A DNA stretch of 64,000 nt from DASQEH01 sp963765725 (GCA_963765725.1 CAVXXI010000002.1:1-64000), one strand, 5' to 3'. Numbered from the stretch's first letter, positions 25,222-33,807 are shown. Notes: generated by a model not told the origin, from the sequence alone. Made by a program: numbers and translations.

Positions 25222-26640
25222 GTGGGGACGAGAGTGCGCAGGGCGATCTTCCCTGTACTGATGACATCCATGCTCGCGCTGGGAGTCGTCGGTGTGGACA
25301 CGTCGCACGCCTCGGCGCAGCACACGCCGAACGGACCCAACCCGGTCGCTTCCGGGGAGGACCTCCGAAACGTGAGCTTTTACTACGGTGGTACCACGAC
25401 ACTCGCGGGCGCCGACCCCGAGCAGCTGGCCACCACGCTCGGAAGACCCGCGATCGTCGTCACCACGGCCAAGGCGGACGAGACCGGCACGGTGAAGGCG
25501 ATCCACGACATCGGCGCCAAGGCCTACCGCTACATCCAGTTCTTCTGGGCGCCCGGCGACGCGAGCTACGAGGGGATCGACCTCGGTAAGCACCCCGGTT
25601 GGATCTTCTGTCGCCGAGGCACCCGACCAAGCGTGGGCAGGAAGACCGATGGCGGTGCCGAGAAGTGGTACTTCATCGACGCCAACGAGTCCGCGGTCCG
25701 CAGGCGCATCGCGAGCATTCTCGATGGGCTGAAGGCGCAAGGGTGGGACGGCGTCTTCTTCGACCGAGGAGAGGCTGCCACGGAGACGGCCAAGGACATC
25801 CACGGTCATTCGATCTGGTATCGCCCGTCGACCTGCACGGGAAGGCCTTACCAGTCCGGCGCGCGCTTCTCAGACGCCTACGTCAACATGCTGGGACTCG
25901 CCCACAGAGCCGGCCTGCAGGCGATGCTGAACACCGGCAAGTCAGCGTTCGACCCGCGCGTCCCGATGCGTCCGGACCCGGCCGACCCCTCCTGTCAGGC
26001 GCACGAATGGTCGAAGTGCACGTTCTTGAACGACATCTGGGAAGACCTCGACCTGACGCTGAACGAGTCCGCTGCCCGACCGAAGGACGGCCGCTGGAAC
26101 CGCAACTTCACCGGCAACTCGCGCAGCGAGCTGGACGCCGCACACGGTCACCGGACCGTCGCGCTGATCACCACGGCAACGCTCGGCGGTGCCGCGAAGC
26201 AGACCCGGCGCAACGTCTACTTCGAGTGGTCGAGGGTCAAGCTGTTCAACCTGGCTGTGGCCGTGAACACCGGCGATGGAGGCTGCCCTCCGCCAGTCGA
26301 CCCGCAACAACCATGCAACCACTACGGCGTGTATCCAGAGCTCGTCGACACCCTCTTCGGGAAGCCGCTCGGCGGGTCACCGACATCCGTGTCGTGCGTC
26401 AAGCGAAGTACCGTCCACTGCCTGTGGCTGCGTCGGTACGCCAAGGGCGTCAGCGTCGTCAATGCCGGCGCCAGACGGCGGTCGAACGTGCTCGTGACCT
26501 TGGGGCGGGGCACGTGTCGCTACGTGTACGACGTCTACAGCGGTTCCCCGCTGGCCGGTAACCGGTGCGTGACGAGCGTCCACGTCGACCTGTCGGGATG
26601 GAGCGGACAACCGCTCAGGTACTCGAGACACCCCTGGTAG
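25222..26640 (+). CDS. Secreted glycoside-hydrolase-like protein
   Basis: 472 residues from GTG 25222, preceded by AGGGGGGA. A signal peptide is clear (RRAIFPVLMTSMLALGVVGV, cleavage likely after ASA). The mature part looks like a TIM-barrel glycosidase: VSFYYGG near the first strand, KAYRYIQFFW, GWDGVFFDRGEA with acidic residues in catalytic position, and AGLQAMLNTGK; it resembles GH114-like or putative glycosidase domains. Several Cys pairs suggest disulfides. The C-terminal 100 residues resemble a beta-sandwich. Position in the cluster suggests trimming or release of the exported glycan; not demonstrable from sequence. Confidence 0.6.
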   Translation: MGTRVRRAIFPVLMTSMLALGVVGVDTSHASAQHTPNGPNPVASGEDLRNVSFYYGGTTTLAGADPEQLATTLGRPAIVVTTAKADETGTVKAIHDIGAKAYRYIQFFWAPGDASYEGIDLGKHPGWIFCRRGTRPSVGRKTDGGAEKWYFIDANESAVRRRIASILDGLKAQGWDGVFFDRGEAATETAKDIHGHSIWYRPSTCTGRPYQSGARFSDAYVNMLGLAHRAGLQAMLNTGKSAFDPRVPMRPDPADPSCQAHEWSKCTFLNDIWEDLDLTLNESAARPKDGRWNRNFTGNSRSELDAAHGHRTVALITTATLGGAAKQTRRNVYFEWSRVKLFNLAVAVNTGDGGCPPPVDPQQPCNHYGVYPELVDTLFGKPLGGSPTSVSCVKRSTVHCLWLRRYAKGVSVVNAGARRRSNVLVTLGRGTCRYVYDVYSGSPLAGNRCVTSVHVDLSGWSGQPLRYSRHPW

Positions 26641-26650
26641 CAAAGACGGA

Positions 26651-27967
26651 CTAGAACGCTCCCGGAGGGCTCGCCTCCTTCAGCTCCACGCCGGTCTCGA
26701 CGGGGTAGCGCCTGAGGTGGAGCGGAAGGCCGACCAGCAGTACGCCGGCGGCTGCGCACGACCCGAGCAGGTACCCGATCTCCACCCGCAGGAAGAGGTC
26801 GCCGGACAGTGCGGTACCCAGCACGAACGCACAACAGCCGGCGAGCCACGACAGCGCGCTCAGCCGGTGCCCGGCGGAGGCGATCGCCACCCCGCTCAGG
26901 GCCATGGCCAGCACGTAGATCGAGCTGGCACCCGCCAGCATGGCCATGGTCGGGCCGGAGATGGCGAATCCGGAGCCGAACAGAACCCGGACCGCTACAG
27001 CGCCAAGGACGAACGCGCCGACGGTGGTCACTGCCGCCAGCGCGAGGCAGATCGCCGTCACCTTGCGGATGACCCTGTCGAGCTCGGCGACGCGGCCCTT
27101 CGCCACCAGCTCCGCGACGTTGGGGAGCAGCGTCGCCTGGACGGCCTGGAAGAGGTACAGACCGAGGCGCGCCACGACGAGGGCGCTGAGGAACCGGCCG
27201 GCTTCGCCCGCTTCGGCGTGCGTTGTCAGCAGCTGTACGGCCAACGGGCCGGCGTTGGCAAGGAACTGCGCGAGTGTCGACCCCACCACCAGCCAGCCGA
27301 GCGCCCGGGTGACCTCCCGCCACGAGACGGGGGTCCCAGGATCCAGCCGGACCCTGGCGCCCAAGCGGGTCACGATCGCCGTCGAGAGGATCGGCGCGGC
27401 AACGATGGCGATGCCGAACGCCGTCACGGAATGGGTACCGAGCAGAGCCAGCCCCGCGCCCACCACGAGGCGGGCCAGGGCCTCGGTCGCCACGAGTCGC
27501 CCGAAGCTCGTGAACTCACCAAGCCCGGACAGGACGCCCCGCACCATGAACGTCAGCGCATAGCTCAGTACAGAGCCTTCGAAGCACCACAGGAGCGCCG
27601 CATTGCCGTCGAAGAGCTCTCGGATGATCCACGGGCCCACCGCCACCGTGCCGGCCATCGTGGCGAGGCTGAGCCCGCCTGCGAGGAGTGCGACCTTTGT
27701 CACGGCGTCACGGCCGCCGCGCTCGAGGCGCTGCCCGGCGATGACCCGGCCGAGCTCCTGCTGCACCGGCAGGAACAGGCCAGGGCCGACGATGAAGACC
27801 ATGGCCCACAGGGTCGAGATCGGCGCGAACGCCGCCGGCCCCAGGACACGACCCGCCAGACTGAGGAAGAGGTAGGTGAAGACTCCGGCCCCGAGGACAC
27901 CGGAGCCCACAGACGCCACGCCGGCGAGCACCCCGGACGGAGAGCGTGGACGGGCGCCGGGGCTCAT
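26651..27967 (-). CDS. Wzx/MurJ-like polysaccharide flippase
   Basis: 438 residues with about twelve to fourteen hydrophobic segments spread evenly: VASVGSGVLGAGVFTYLFLS, TLWAMVFIVGPGLFLPVQQE, VAAPILSTAIVTRLG, VVARLGLYLFQAVQATLLPN and others. Pattern and length fit the MOP superfamily exporters that flip lipid-linked oligosaccharides. It is on the opposite strand, converging on the secreted glycosidase-like gene 10 bp away. ATG 27967 is preferred to the farther ATG at 28024 because it directly precedes the first helix. It could export the product of the sqdB cluster. Confidence 0.75.
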   Translation of the reverse strand: MSPGARPRSPSGVLAGVASVGSGVLGAGVFTYLFLSLAGRVLGPAAFAPISTLWAMVFIVGPGLFLPVQQELGRVIAGQRLERGGRDAVTKVALLAGGLSLATMAGTVAVGPWIIRELFDGNAALLWCFEGSVLSYALTFMVRGVLSGLGEFTSFGRLVATEALARLVVGAGLALLGTHSVTAFGIAIVAAPILSTAIVTRLGARVRLDPGTPVSWREVTRALGWLVVGSTLAQFLANAGPLAVQLLTTHAEAGEAGRFLSALVVARLGLYLFQAVQATLLPNVAELVAKGRVAELDRVIRKVTAICLALAAVTTVGAFVLGAVAVRVLFGSGFAISGPTMAMLAGASSIYVLAMALSGVAIASAGHRLSALSWLAGCCAFVLGTALSGDLFLRVEIGYLLGSCAAAGVLLVGLPLHLRRYPVETGVELKEASPPGAF

Positions 27968-28219
27968 GTCACAGCCGACGCGCCGGCGGCCTCCAGGACC
28001 AGATGACCGGGGCCGCCCGAGCACCGTCGTCCATGAGCGTCACGTGGTCAGACTGTACCCGACGGCGACCGCGGAGGGGCTCACGTCGAGCCTCTCGCGG
28101 ACGGACCGCCCTCCGGTCGGCAAGACCGGCGCGGCTGCGCCGTGCGGCGACCCAAGCATCGGAAAGGGGCAGCGCCTGGGCTCTCGTGGCGTCGCATCCG
28201 CGTCCACTAGGGTTTCGCC

Positions 28220-28642
28220 ATGAGTTCGCCAGTGAGCGGCGTACGGGCCGCTGCCGACCGGGTCTTCATGTGGGGCTGGCTGCTCTTCCTGGTTGCCGGC
28301 CTGGTCCAGATCTTCCTCGCGGGCATGGGCGTTTTCGATCTCAACGGGCAGAAACTCGAGGACGCGAGCAGCCTCGACCCGCACCGCGCGCTCGGGTTCG
28401 CACTGGGCGGGCTGAGCATCCTCCTGCTCATCTTGGCCGTCGTCGCCCGGGTCGACACGCGAACGATGGTGGTGACGCTCGTCGTCGCCCTGCTCGCATT
28501 CGTCGTGCAGTCCCTCCTCGCCGGTGCCGGCGAGGACACGCCCTTCTTCGGTGGGCTGCACGCGCTCGACGGGCTCGCCATCTTGGGTCTGGCCGGGTAC
28601 CTCTTCGGCGAGGCGCGCCGCCGGAACTCCACCGGCGCCTGA
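28220..28642 (+). CDS. Small four-helix membrane protein, DUF6220-like
   Basis: 140 residues with four hydrophobic segments (WGWLLFLVAGLVQIFLAGMG, FALGGLSILLLILAVVARV, MVVTLVVALLAFVVQSLLAG, LDGLAILGLAGYLFGE) and the segment GVFDLNGQ..LDPHRALG, which recalls DUF6220 proteins. Function unknown. Its last codons lie inside the 70-bp duplicated segment described for 28634-28703, so the C-terminal RRNSTGA may be partly repeat-derived. Confidence 0.65.
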   Translation: MSSPVSGVRAAADRVFMWGWLLFLVAGLVQIFLAGMGVFDLNGQKLEDASSLDPHRALGFALGGLSILLLILAVVARVDTRTMVVTLVVALLAFVVQSLLAGAGEDTPFFGGLHALDGLAILGLAGYLFGEARRRNSTGA

Positions 28643-28703
28643 GCTCGACTCCCAGACCTGCCGGCTGCCGATGCCGGAGCGGTCAGGCGTACGAGCGCAG
28701 CCA
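28634..28703. repeat. Direct repeat, copy 1: duplicate of the pepA 3' end
   Basis: About 70 bp (GGCGCCTGAGCTCGACTCCC..) recur at 28826-28895, offset 192 bp, with roughly five differences. On the minus strand the copy encodes WLRSYA and a stop, the terminal residues of the neighbouring aminopeptidase. Array A3 lies between the copies. Confidence 0.85.
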
Positions 28704-28722
28704 CACGGAAGCAGCCCCGCTC

Positions 28723-28820
28723 CGCCCCGAGGAGTCACGTAGTTCCCGCCCAGGAGTCAAGTACCTCCCGCCGAGGAGTCACGTACTCCCCGCCGAGGAG
28801 TCAAGTACCCCTCGGCGGGG
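28723..28820 (+). repeat. Tandem 22-bp family A repeats, four units plus a reversed half unit
   Basis: Forward units begin at 28723 (24 bp), 28747, 28769 and 28791, core CGCCGAGGAGTCACGTAC. The last is cut by a reversed half unit CTCGGCGGGG, creating a hairpin. The array separates two convergent genes. Confidence 0.88.
28788..28820. terminator. Bidirectional hairpin inside the repeat array
   Basis: CCCCGCCGAGG (28788-28798) pairs perfectly with CCTCGGCGGGG (28810-28820) around an 11-nt loop, between the convergent DUF6220-like gene and pepA. An 11-bp GC stem at this place could stop transcription from both sides; there is no U-tract. Confidence 0.6.
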
Positions 28821-28825
28821 GAAGG

Positions 28826-28895
28826 GGCGCCTGAGCTCGACTCCCAGCCCTGCGAGTTGCCGACGCCGGAGCGGTCAGGCGTACGAGCCCAGCCA
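28826..28895. repeat. Direct repeat, copy 2: includes native pepA 3' end
   Basis: Second copy of the 70-bp sequence at 28634-28703. This one contains the functional end of pepA (WLGSYA, stop at 28875-28877) and is therefore the likely source. Confidence 0.85.
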
Positions 28896-30398
28896 GCGCA
28901 GGAGCAGCCGCGCGCCGAAACCCGTGGCGCCCTTGGTGTACTCGAACGCGTCGTTGGGCGCGTCGCCGACGCTGGCGATGTCGAGATGCGCCCAGGGTGC
29001 GCTCCCCGCGAAATGCTGGAGGAACAGAGCAGCGGTGATCGCACCAGGCCCACCGGCCGCGTTCGTCGCGTCGGCGAACGGGTTGTCGAGCAGCGACTCG
29101 TACTCCTCGCACAGCGGCAGCCGCCACAGCGGCTCACCTGCCACTTCTCCTGCGGCGAGCAGCGCGGTCGCGAGGGCGTCCTCGTTGGCGAAGACAGCGC
29201 CGAGCGAGGTGCCGAGTGCTACCTTGCCCGCGCCGGTGAGCGTGGCGACGTCGACAACGGCCGCGGCGTCGATGTGCCGGTCGGCGTACGCCAGCGCGTC
29301 GGCGAGCACCAGCCGGCCCTCCGCGTCGGTGTTGCCGATCTCGCTCGTACGCCCGCCGTAGTGCGTCACGATGTCGCCGGGCCGCATCGACGCGGCTCCG
29401 AAGGCGTTCTCGGCCGACGCGACCAGCCCCGAGACCTTCACCGGCACGTCGAGCTCTCGCAGGGCCCCCATCACCGCTATCACGACACCCGCGCCGGTCA
29501 TGTCGCGCTTCATGGTCATCATGGCGTCGCGCGGCTTGATCGAGATACCGCCGGAGTCGAACGTGATGCCCTTGCCGACGATGACGACGTGGGGTGTACC
29601 CCGGTTCGCGCGGCGTGGCTCGTAGTCGAGCCGCAGGAAACGCGACTCGTATTCGGAGCCGGAGCCGACGGCGACGATCCCGCCGAAGCCCTCGGCCTGC
29701 AGGCGCTTGTCGTCCCACACGTCGAGGGTCAGGCGGGCACGATCGGCAGCTTCCTCGGCCCATCGCTGCAGCTGGACCGGACCCTTCTCGTTCGACGGTG
29801 TCAGGGCGTACGTCCGTGAGCGCCACGACGCACCTGCCCGGGCGACGGCGGCCTCGACAACGGCGTCGCGGTCGCCCGGGGGCACGTCGGTCAGGAGGAT
29901 CCGCAACGGCTCGTCCCCGGCGACGCCGGACGTGTCGTCGGGGACCGAACGACGGACGAAGCCGAATCCGCCGAGCACGAGGCCCTCGACGAAGGCGCTG
30001 AGCTGCTCGTCGTCGGCCAGCGAGCCGATCGAGGTGGCACAGGTACCACGGCCCCGGGCGCCTCGGGCTATCGCGGCGCCGGCCCGGCGGTACTCGCGCG
30101 CGCTTTCGCCCCCGAGGCCGACGAGGAGCAAGAGCCGGAGCGGGTCCGCGTCCAGTACCTCACGGGTCACCACCTCGCCCGCGGACCCCTTGGTCTGTGC
30201 ACGCTGCAGCAGCTCGAAGGCGTCGACACCGACTTCCACCAGCGCCGCTTCGGAGCCGGCACCGAGCGTGTAGTCCCGCCCCGCCCCAGCGTCCCCGATG
30301 CCGGTGAAACCGACGGCGAGGACTGCCGCGCCAGAGCCCGTGAGCCCTCCCTGGACGATGTCCACGAGCGGGGGCCGGGGCTGCTTCAGACGCGACAC
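28875..30398 (-). CDS. pepA: Leucyl aminopeptidase (M17)
   Basis: 507 residues from GTG 30398. The C-terminal catalytic domain has all M17 hallmarks: VIVGKGITFDSGGISIKPRD, MTMKRDMTGAG, VSGLVASAENAFGAASMRPG, and the signature NTDAEGRLVLADALAYAD; ADATNAAGGPGAITAALFL follows. The N-terminal 200 residues are the usual variable domain. It removes N-terminal residues from peptides using two metal ions in the cytosol. Residues upstream of the chosen start (frame open to 30458) are not family-like. Confidence 0.9.
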   Translation of the reverse strand: MSRLKQPRPPLVDIVQGGLTGSGAAVLAVGFTGIGDAGAGRDYTLGAGSEAALVEVGVDAFELLQRAQTKGSAGEVVTREVLDADPLRLLLLVGLGGESAREYRRAGAAIARGARGRGTCATSIGSLADDEQLSAFVEGLVLGGFGFVRRSVPDDTSGVAGDEPLRILLTDVPPGDRDAVVEAAVARAGASWRSRTYALTPSNEKGPVQLQRWAEEAADRARLTLDVWDDKRLQAEGFGGIVAVGSGSEYESRFLRLDYEPRRANRGTPHVVIVGKGITFDSGGISIKPRDAMMTMKRDMTGAGVVIAVMGALRELDVPVKVSGLVASAENAFGAASMRPGDIVTHYGGRTSEIGNTDAEGRLVLADALAYADRHIDAAAVVDVATLTGAGKVALGTSLGAVFANEDALATALLAAGEVAGEPLWRLPLCEEYESLLDNPFADATNAAGGPGAITAALFLQHFAGSAPWAHLDIASVGDAPNDAFEYTKGATGFGARLLLRWLGSYA

Positions 30399-30411
30399 CT
30401 CGCAAACAGTA

Positions 30412-30446
30412 GGACCCCGGCCGTGCCGTTGCACTGTCCGGGGTCC
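30412..30446 (-). terminator. Stem-loop between DUF3117 gene and pepA
   Basis: GGACCCCGG (30412-30420) and CCGGGGTCC (30438-30446) form a perfect 9-bp stem with a 17-nt loop, placed after the DUF3117 stop and just before the pepA start on the same strand. It is a likely terminator or attenuator; no U-run follows. Confidence 0.6.
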
Positions 30447-30463
30447 CGCAGCCGACACGGAGG

Positions 30464-30631
30464 TCAGCTGGTGACGCCGCTGAGCGCGACCTCGAGCGCC
30501 TTCGCCTCGTCTGCGTTGAGCTCGACCACGAGCCGTCCACCACCCTCGAGGGGGACACGCATCACCAGACCGCGCCCTTCCTTGGTGACTTCCAGCGGAC
30601 CGTCGCCCGTCCGCGGCTTCATCGCCGCCAT
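30464..30631 (-). CDS. DUF3117 small conserved protein
   Basis: 55 residues from ATG 30631, starting MAAMKPRTGDGPLEVTKEGR, nearly identical along its length to the actinobacterial DUF3117 family (Rv1211 in M. tuberculosis as I recall). RVPLEGGGRLVVELNADEAK is the other conserved block. It looks like a small all-beta protein with no known biochemical role. The longer in-frame start at 30754 would add unrelated sequence. It stands divergent from paaX. Confidence 0.88.
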   Translation of the reverse strand: MAAMKPRTGDGPLEVTKEGRGLVMRVPLEGGGRLVVELNADEAKALEVALSGVTS

Positions 30632-30755
30632 CTGTGCACCTACCCTTCGTCGTGAGCGCCGAGACCCCATCCCCTCACGGGCCGAGACGTCGGTGGCGCA
30701 TCGCCTGCGCCCATTATCGCACCGCCGCGATACCAGTGGTGCAGACTGCTGCATT

Positions 30756-31550
30756 GTGAATGCGCGCTCAGCCCTGTTCGACGTGTACGGGGATCATCTG
30801 AGGTCACGCGGCGGCGTCGCTCCGGTCGCCTGCCTGGTCGCCATGATGGGCCCGCTGGGCATCTCGGCACCAGCCGTGCGAACCGCTATCTCCCGGATGG
30901 TCAAGCAGGGCTGGCTCGAGCCCGTACGGCTGCCCGGAGGGCCCGGCTATCGGCTGTCGCAGCGAGCCGAGCGTCGCCTCGCCGACGCGGCCGCCCGCAT
31001 CTACCGCACCCTGCCGCCGGAGTGGGACGGTCGCTGGCACCTCGTGGTGATCGACAAGATGGCAGACCGCACCGCGCGCAGGCGCCTCCGCAACGCGATG
31101 GCGTTCCTCGGCTACGCGCTCCTGCGCGACGACACGTGGATCAGCCCTCGAGCCTCCGGGGAGCTCGACGCGCTGCTCGACGCCGAGGGTGTCCGCGCCC
31201 GCCGGTTCTTCGCGGTCCACGACGGCACCGACTCCGAACTCACGGCAGCGGCCTGGGACGTCGAGGGACTCGACCGCTCCTACGACCGTTGGCTGGTCGA
31301 GGCCGCCGCGCTGCTGGACAGCGTCGGCAGCACGCCGCCCGACCGCGACGCCTTCGTCGCCCGCAGCAGGCTCGTCCACGAGTGGCGGAAGTTCCTCTTC
31401 CGCGATCCCGGGTTGCCCCGCCAGCTGCTGCCGCCGGACTGGACGGGTGAGGCGGCGGCCGAGTTCTTCGACCGGCAGGCCAGCCGGCTGCTACCCGCGG
31501 CGGGGCGGTTCGTCGACGGATGCCTGCAAGCGAACGGGGACATGACATGA
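30756..31550 (+). CDS. paaX: PaaX-family transcriptional repressor
   Basis: 264 residues from GTG 30756. The N-terminal winged helix (NARSALFDVYGDHLRSRGGV, APAVRTAISRMVKQGWLEPV) and the central domain (WHLVVIDKMADRTARRRLRN, FLGYALLRDDTWISPR) match PaaX, which binds DNA and is released by phenylacetyl-CoA. The C-terminal part (HEWRKFLFRDPGLPRQLLPP) is also typical. Its stop overlaps the ATG of an enoyl-CoA hydratase gene (ATGA), so the pair is co-expressed. No catabolic paa genes are in the window. Confidence 0.88.
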   Translation: MNARSALFDVYGDHLRSRGGVAPVACLVAMMGPLGISAPAVRTAISRMVKQGWLEPVRLPGGPGYRLSQRAERRLADAAARIYRTLPPEWDGRWHLVVIDKMADRTARRRLRNAMAFLGYALLRDDTWISPRASGELDALLDAEGVRARRFFAVHDGTDSELTAAAWDVEGLDRSYDRWLVEAAALLDSVGSTPPDRDAFVARSRLVHEWRKFLFRDPGLPRQLLPPDWTGEAAAEFFDRQASRLLPAAGRFVDGCLQANGDMT

Positions 31551-32338
31551 GCGAGCCGGTCCGGTACGACGTCGACGACGCGGTGGCGACCATCACGCTC
31601 GACCGGCCCGAGGCGATGAACAGCCTCGACACGGCAACCAAGGAGGCTCTGTTGGCCGCGGTACGCCGGGCCGGCGGAGACCCCGACGTACGCTGCGTCG
31701 TCCTCACGGGGAGCGGCCGGGCGTTCTGCGTCGGGCAGGACCTGCGTGAGCATGCCGACAACCTGGCCACCTCGTCGGCAGAGCAGGTATGGGCCACCGT
31801 CGACCGGCACTTCATCCCCATTGCGCGCGGCCTCGCCGAGATGCCCAAACCGGTGGTCGCCGCCGTGAACGGCGTCGCCGCCGGAGCGGGCCTCTCGATC
31901 GCCCTGGCGTGCGACTTCCGGGTCGCGGCCGACTCCGCCGGGTTCAACACGGCGTTCGTGGGCGTTGCCCTGTCCTGCGACACGGGGATCTCCTGGACAC
32001 TGCAACGCCTCGTCGGCTCGGGACGTGCGCTCGAGCTTCTGCTACTGCCCCGGACCGTCCGCGCACCGGAGGCCCTCCGGCTCGGACTGGTCACCTCGGT
32101 GGTCCCCGCCGACGCGCTGGCCGCCGAGGCGGCGTCGCTGGCGCGGAAGCTGGCGCAGGGGCCGACGGTCGCCTACGCGGCCGTCAAGGCTGCGGTCGCC
32201 TACGGCGCGTCGCGCGCGCTCGACGAGGCGCTGGCCTTCGAGAGCGAGATGATGGCACGAACAGGCGTCACGGCGGACCATCGAGAGGCCGTACGGGCCT
32301 TCCTCGCCAAGCAGACGCCGACATTCGGGGGATCATGA
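31547..32338 (+). CDS. Enoyl-CoA hydratase/isomerase (PaaG-like)
   Basis: 263 residues of the crotonase family. Oxyanion-hole segments are SGRAFCVGQDLREH and VAAVNGVAAGAGLSIALACD; the position following (FVGVALSCDTGISWTLQRLV) has Asp as in PaaG-type ring-opening isomerases, where canonical hydratases have Glu pairs. Coupling with paaX supports a role in phenylacetyl-CoA degradation. Start ATG 31547 overlaps the paaX stop. Confidence 0.85.
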   Translation: MSEPVRYDVDDAVATITLDRPEAMNSLDTATKEALLAAVRRAGGDPDVRCVVLTGSGRAFCVGQDLREHADNLATSSAEQVWATVDRHFIPIARGLAEMPKPVVAAVNGVAAGAGLSIALACDFRVAADSAGFNTAFVGVALSCDTGISWTLQRLVGSGRALELLLLPRTVRAPEALRLGLVTSVVPADALAAEAASLARKLAQGPTVAYAAVKAAVAYGASRALDEALAFESEMMARTGVTADHREAVRAFLAKQTPTFGGS

Positions 32339-33128
32339 TGAGACGTCTCTGCACGGCGCTGGCGGTCTGCGCGGCCGCTGTGGCACTGCTGCTCGCGCCG
32401 GGCTCGGGCTGGGCGGCCCTTCAGTCGAGCCAGCCGGGCTCGTCTGCCTTCGGTCGCTCGCAGCGGCCGTCGGGGAGCCGGCCGCGGTACGTCAGCTGAT
32501 CACGATCACCTCCCGGCATTTCTCCTCCACGACCGGCACCCTGGACGCCTGGAGCCGGACCAAGAGCGGCCGCTGGGTGCTGTCGCACGGCCCGGTACCG
32601 GTCGTCATCGGCTACGGCGGCTGGGTGGTCGCCGCCCACCGCCGCCAGTCCACGGGTACCACGCCGGCCGGCCGGTTCAGGATCCCCGCAGCCTTCGGAC
32701 GGCTCCCCGACCCCGGCGCCAGGCTCCCGTACCAACACGTCGACAGCAACGACTGGTGGCCGTACGAGCCCCGTGACCCCGCGACGTACAACATCTACCA
32801 GACGCACAAGGCCGCCCAGACCCACTGGCGACCGACGTACGCCGAGCACCTCGACACCTTCACCACCCAGTACGAGTACGCGATCGAGGTCGGCTTCAAC
32901 CTGCCCGGTGGCGTGCACTACTCACACGCCCGCCGCCAGCTGGTGGCCAGTCGTGCGGCGGACACCCGGGCAGGAGGCGGCATCTTCCTGCACGTCCGCG
33001 GCGACGGCCTCACCGCGGGGTGTGTCGCGATGAGCCGCAGCGACATGCGCTGGCTGCTCACGTGGATCCGACCGCGGACCCACCCGCGCCTGGTGATGGG
33101 TCCGCACCACTACATCGCGACCCTGTGA
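32335..33128 (+). CDS. Secreted L,D-transpeptidase-like protein, frameshifted
   Basis: The ATG at 32335 or 32338 opens a signal peptide (RRLCTALAVCAAAVALLLAP, then GSGWA) but this frame ends at a TGA at 32498. The downstream protein continues in another frame from about 32460 (AAAVGEPAAVRQLITITSRH) through PVPVVIGYGGWVVAAHRRQS, a TPAGRF motif and the YkuD-like FLHVRGDGLTAGCVAMS, whose Cys would be the nucleophile. The longest catalytic piece open from an ATG is 32577-33128. One single-base indel near 32440-32460 explains the break. It would act on peptidoglycan or be a related L,D-transpeptidase catalytic domain protein. Confidence 0.7.
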
Positions 33129-33150
33129 GGAGCCCGAGCGCACGCAGCGC

Positions 33151-33807
33151 TCAGCGGTCGGACATCCGATAGCCGTACCACCGGCTCCAGGCGAACAAGG
33201 TGACGAAGACGACGACCGACATCGCGGTGGAGACACCCGCCATCACGTCGACGGGCAGCAGGTAGACGAGCGGGATCCGGACGACTGCCTCACCGACGAG
33301 GCCGAAGCACCATGCGGCGGACATCACGGCGATGACGTGACGGAAGACCGGGTCCTCGGCCCACCAGGTCTCCATCTCGACCCGCTCGGCTTCGGAGCGC
33401 GCGCCGAAGCGTTGGACCGCCGTCAACATCAAGGGTCGGCCGAGCAGCCAGCTCACGCCGAAGATCGCTCCCGAGACCGCTGTCGGCACGGAGTCCTTCA
33501 GCAGCAGGAAACGCGCGTCGCCACTGACGAATGACAGGGCCAACCCGACGGCGAAGACCACCACCATGAACGCCGCGAAGCGGTCGAAGGTGCGATCGGT
33601 CCAGAGCACGTAGAGCAGGCGTAGGGCCGCGGCGCCGGTGCCTCCGAGCAGGGCGATGTACGGGTCGGCGCCCAGCGTCCGGAGCCCGTAGTACGCGACG
33701 ACGGACGGCACCACGTCCCAGAAGAACGAGAGCATCGGCGATCGGGCACCGACGCCACTGCTGCCCGTATCGGCGCCGGTTGTCGCATCCTCAGGGCTCG
33801 TCGACAT
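33151..33807 (-). CDS. VC0807-like multi-pass membrane protein
   Basis: 218 residues with about six hydrophobic segments (SFFWDVVPSVVAYYGLRTLG, FAAFMVVVFAVGLALSFV, PTAVSGAIFGVSWLLGRPLM and others). The pattern DVVPSVVAYYGLRTLGADPY and SGDARFLLLKDSV matches VC0807-type proteins, related to intracellular septation protein A. Function unknown. Its start overlaps the 3' end of tag by 17 nt, suggesting coupled expression. Confidence 0.75.
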   Translation of the reverse strand: MSTSPEDATTGADTGSSGVGARSPMLSFFWDVVPSVVAYYGLRTLGADPYIALLGGTGAAALRLLYVLWTDRTFDRFAAFMVVVFAVGLALSFVSGDARFLLLKDSVPTAVSGAIFGVSWLLGRPLMLTAVQRFGARSEAERVEMETWWAEDPVFRHVIAVMSAAWCFGLVGEAVVRIPLVYLLPVDVMAGVSTAMSVVVFVTLFAWSRWYGYRMSDR

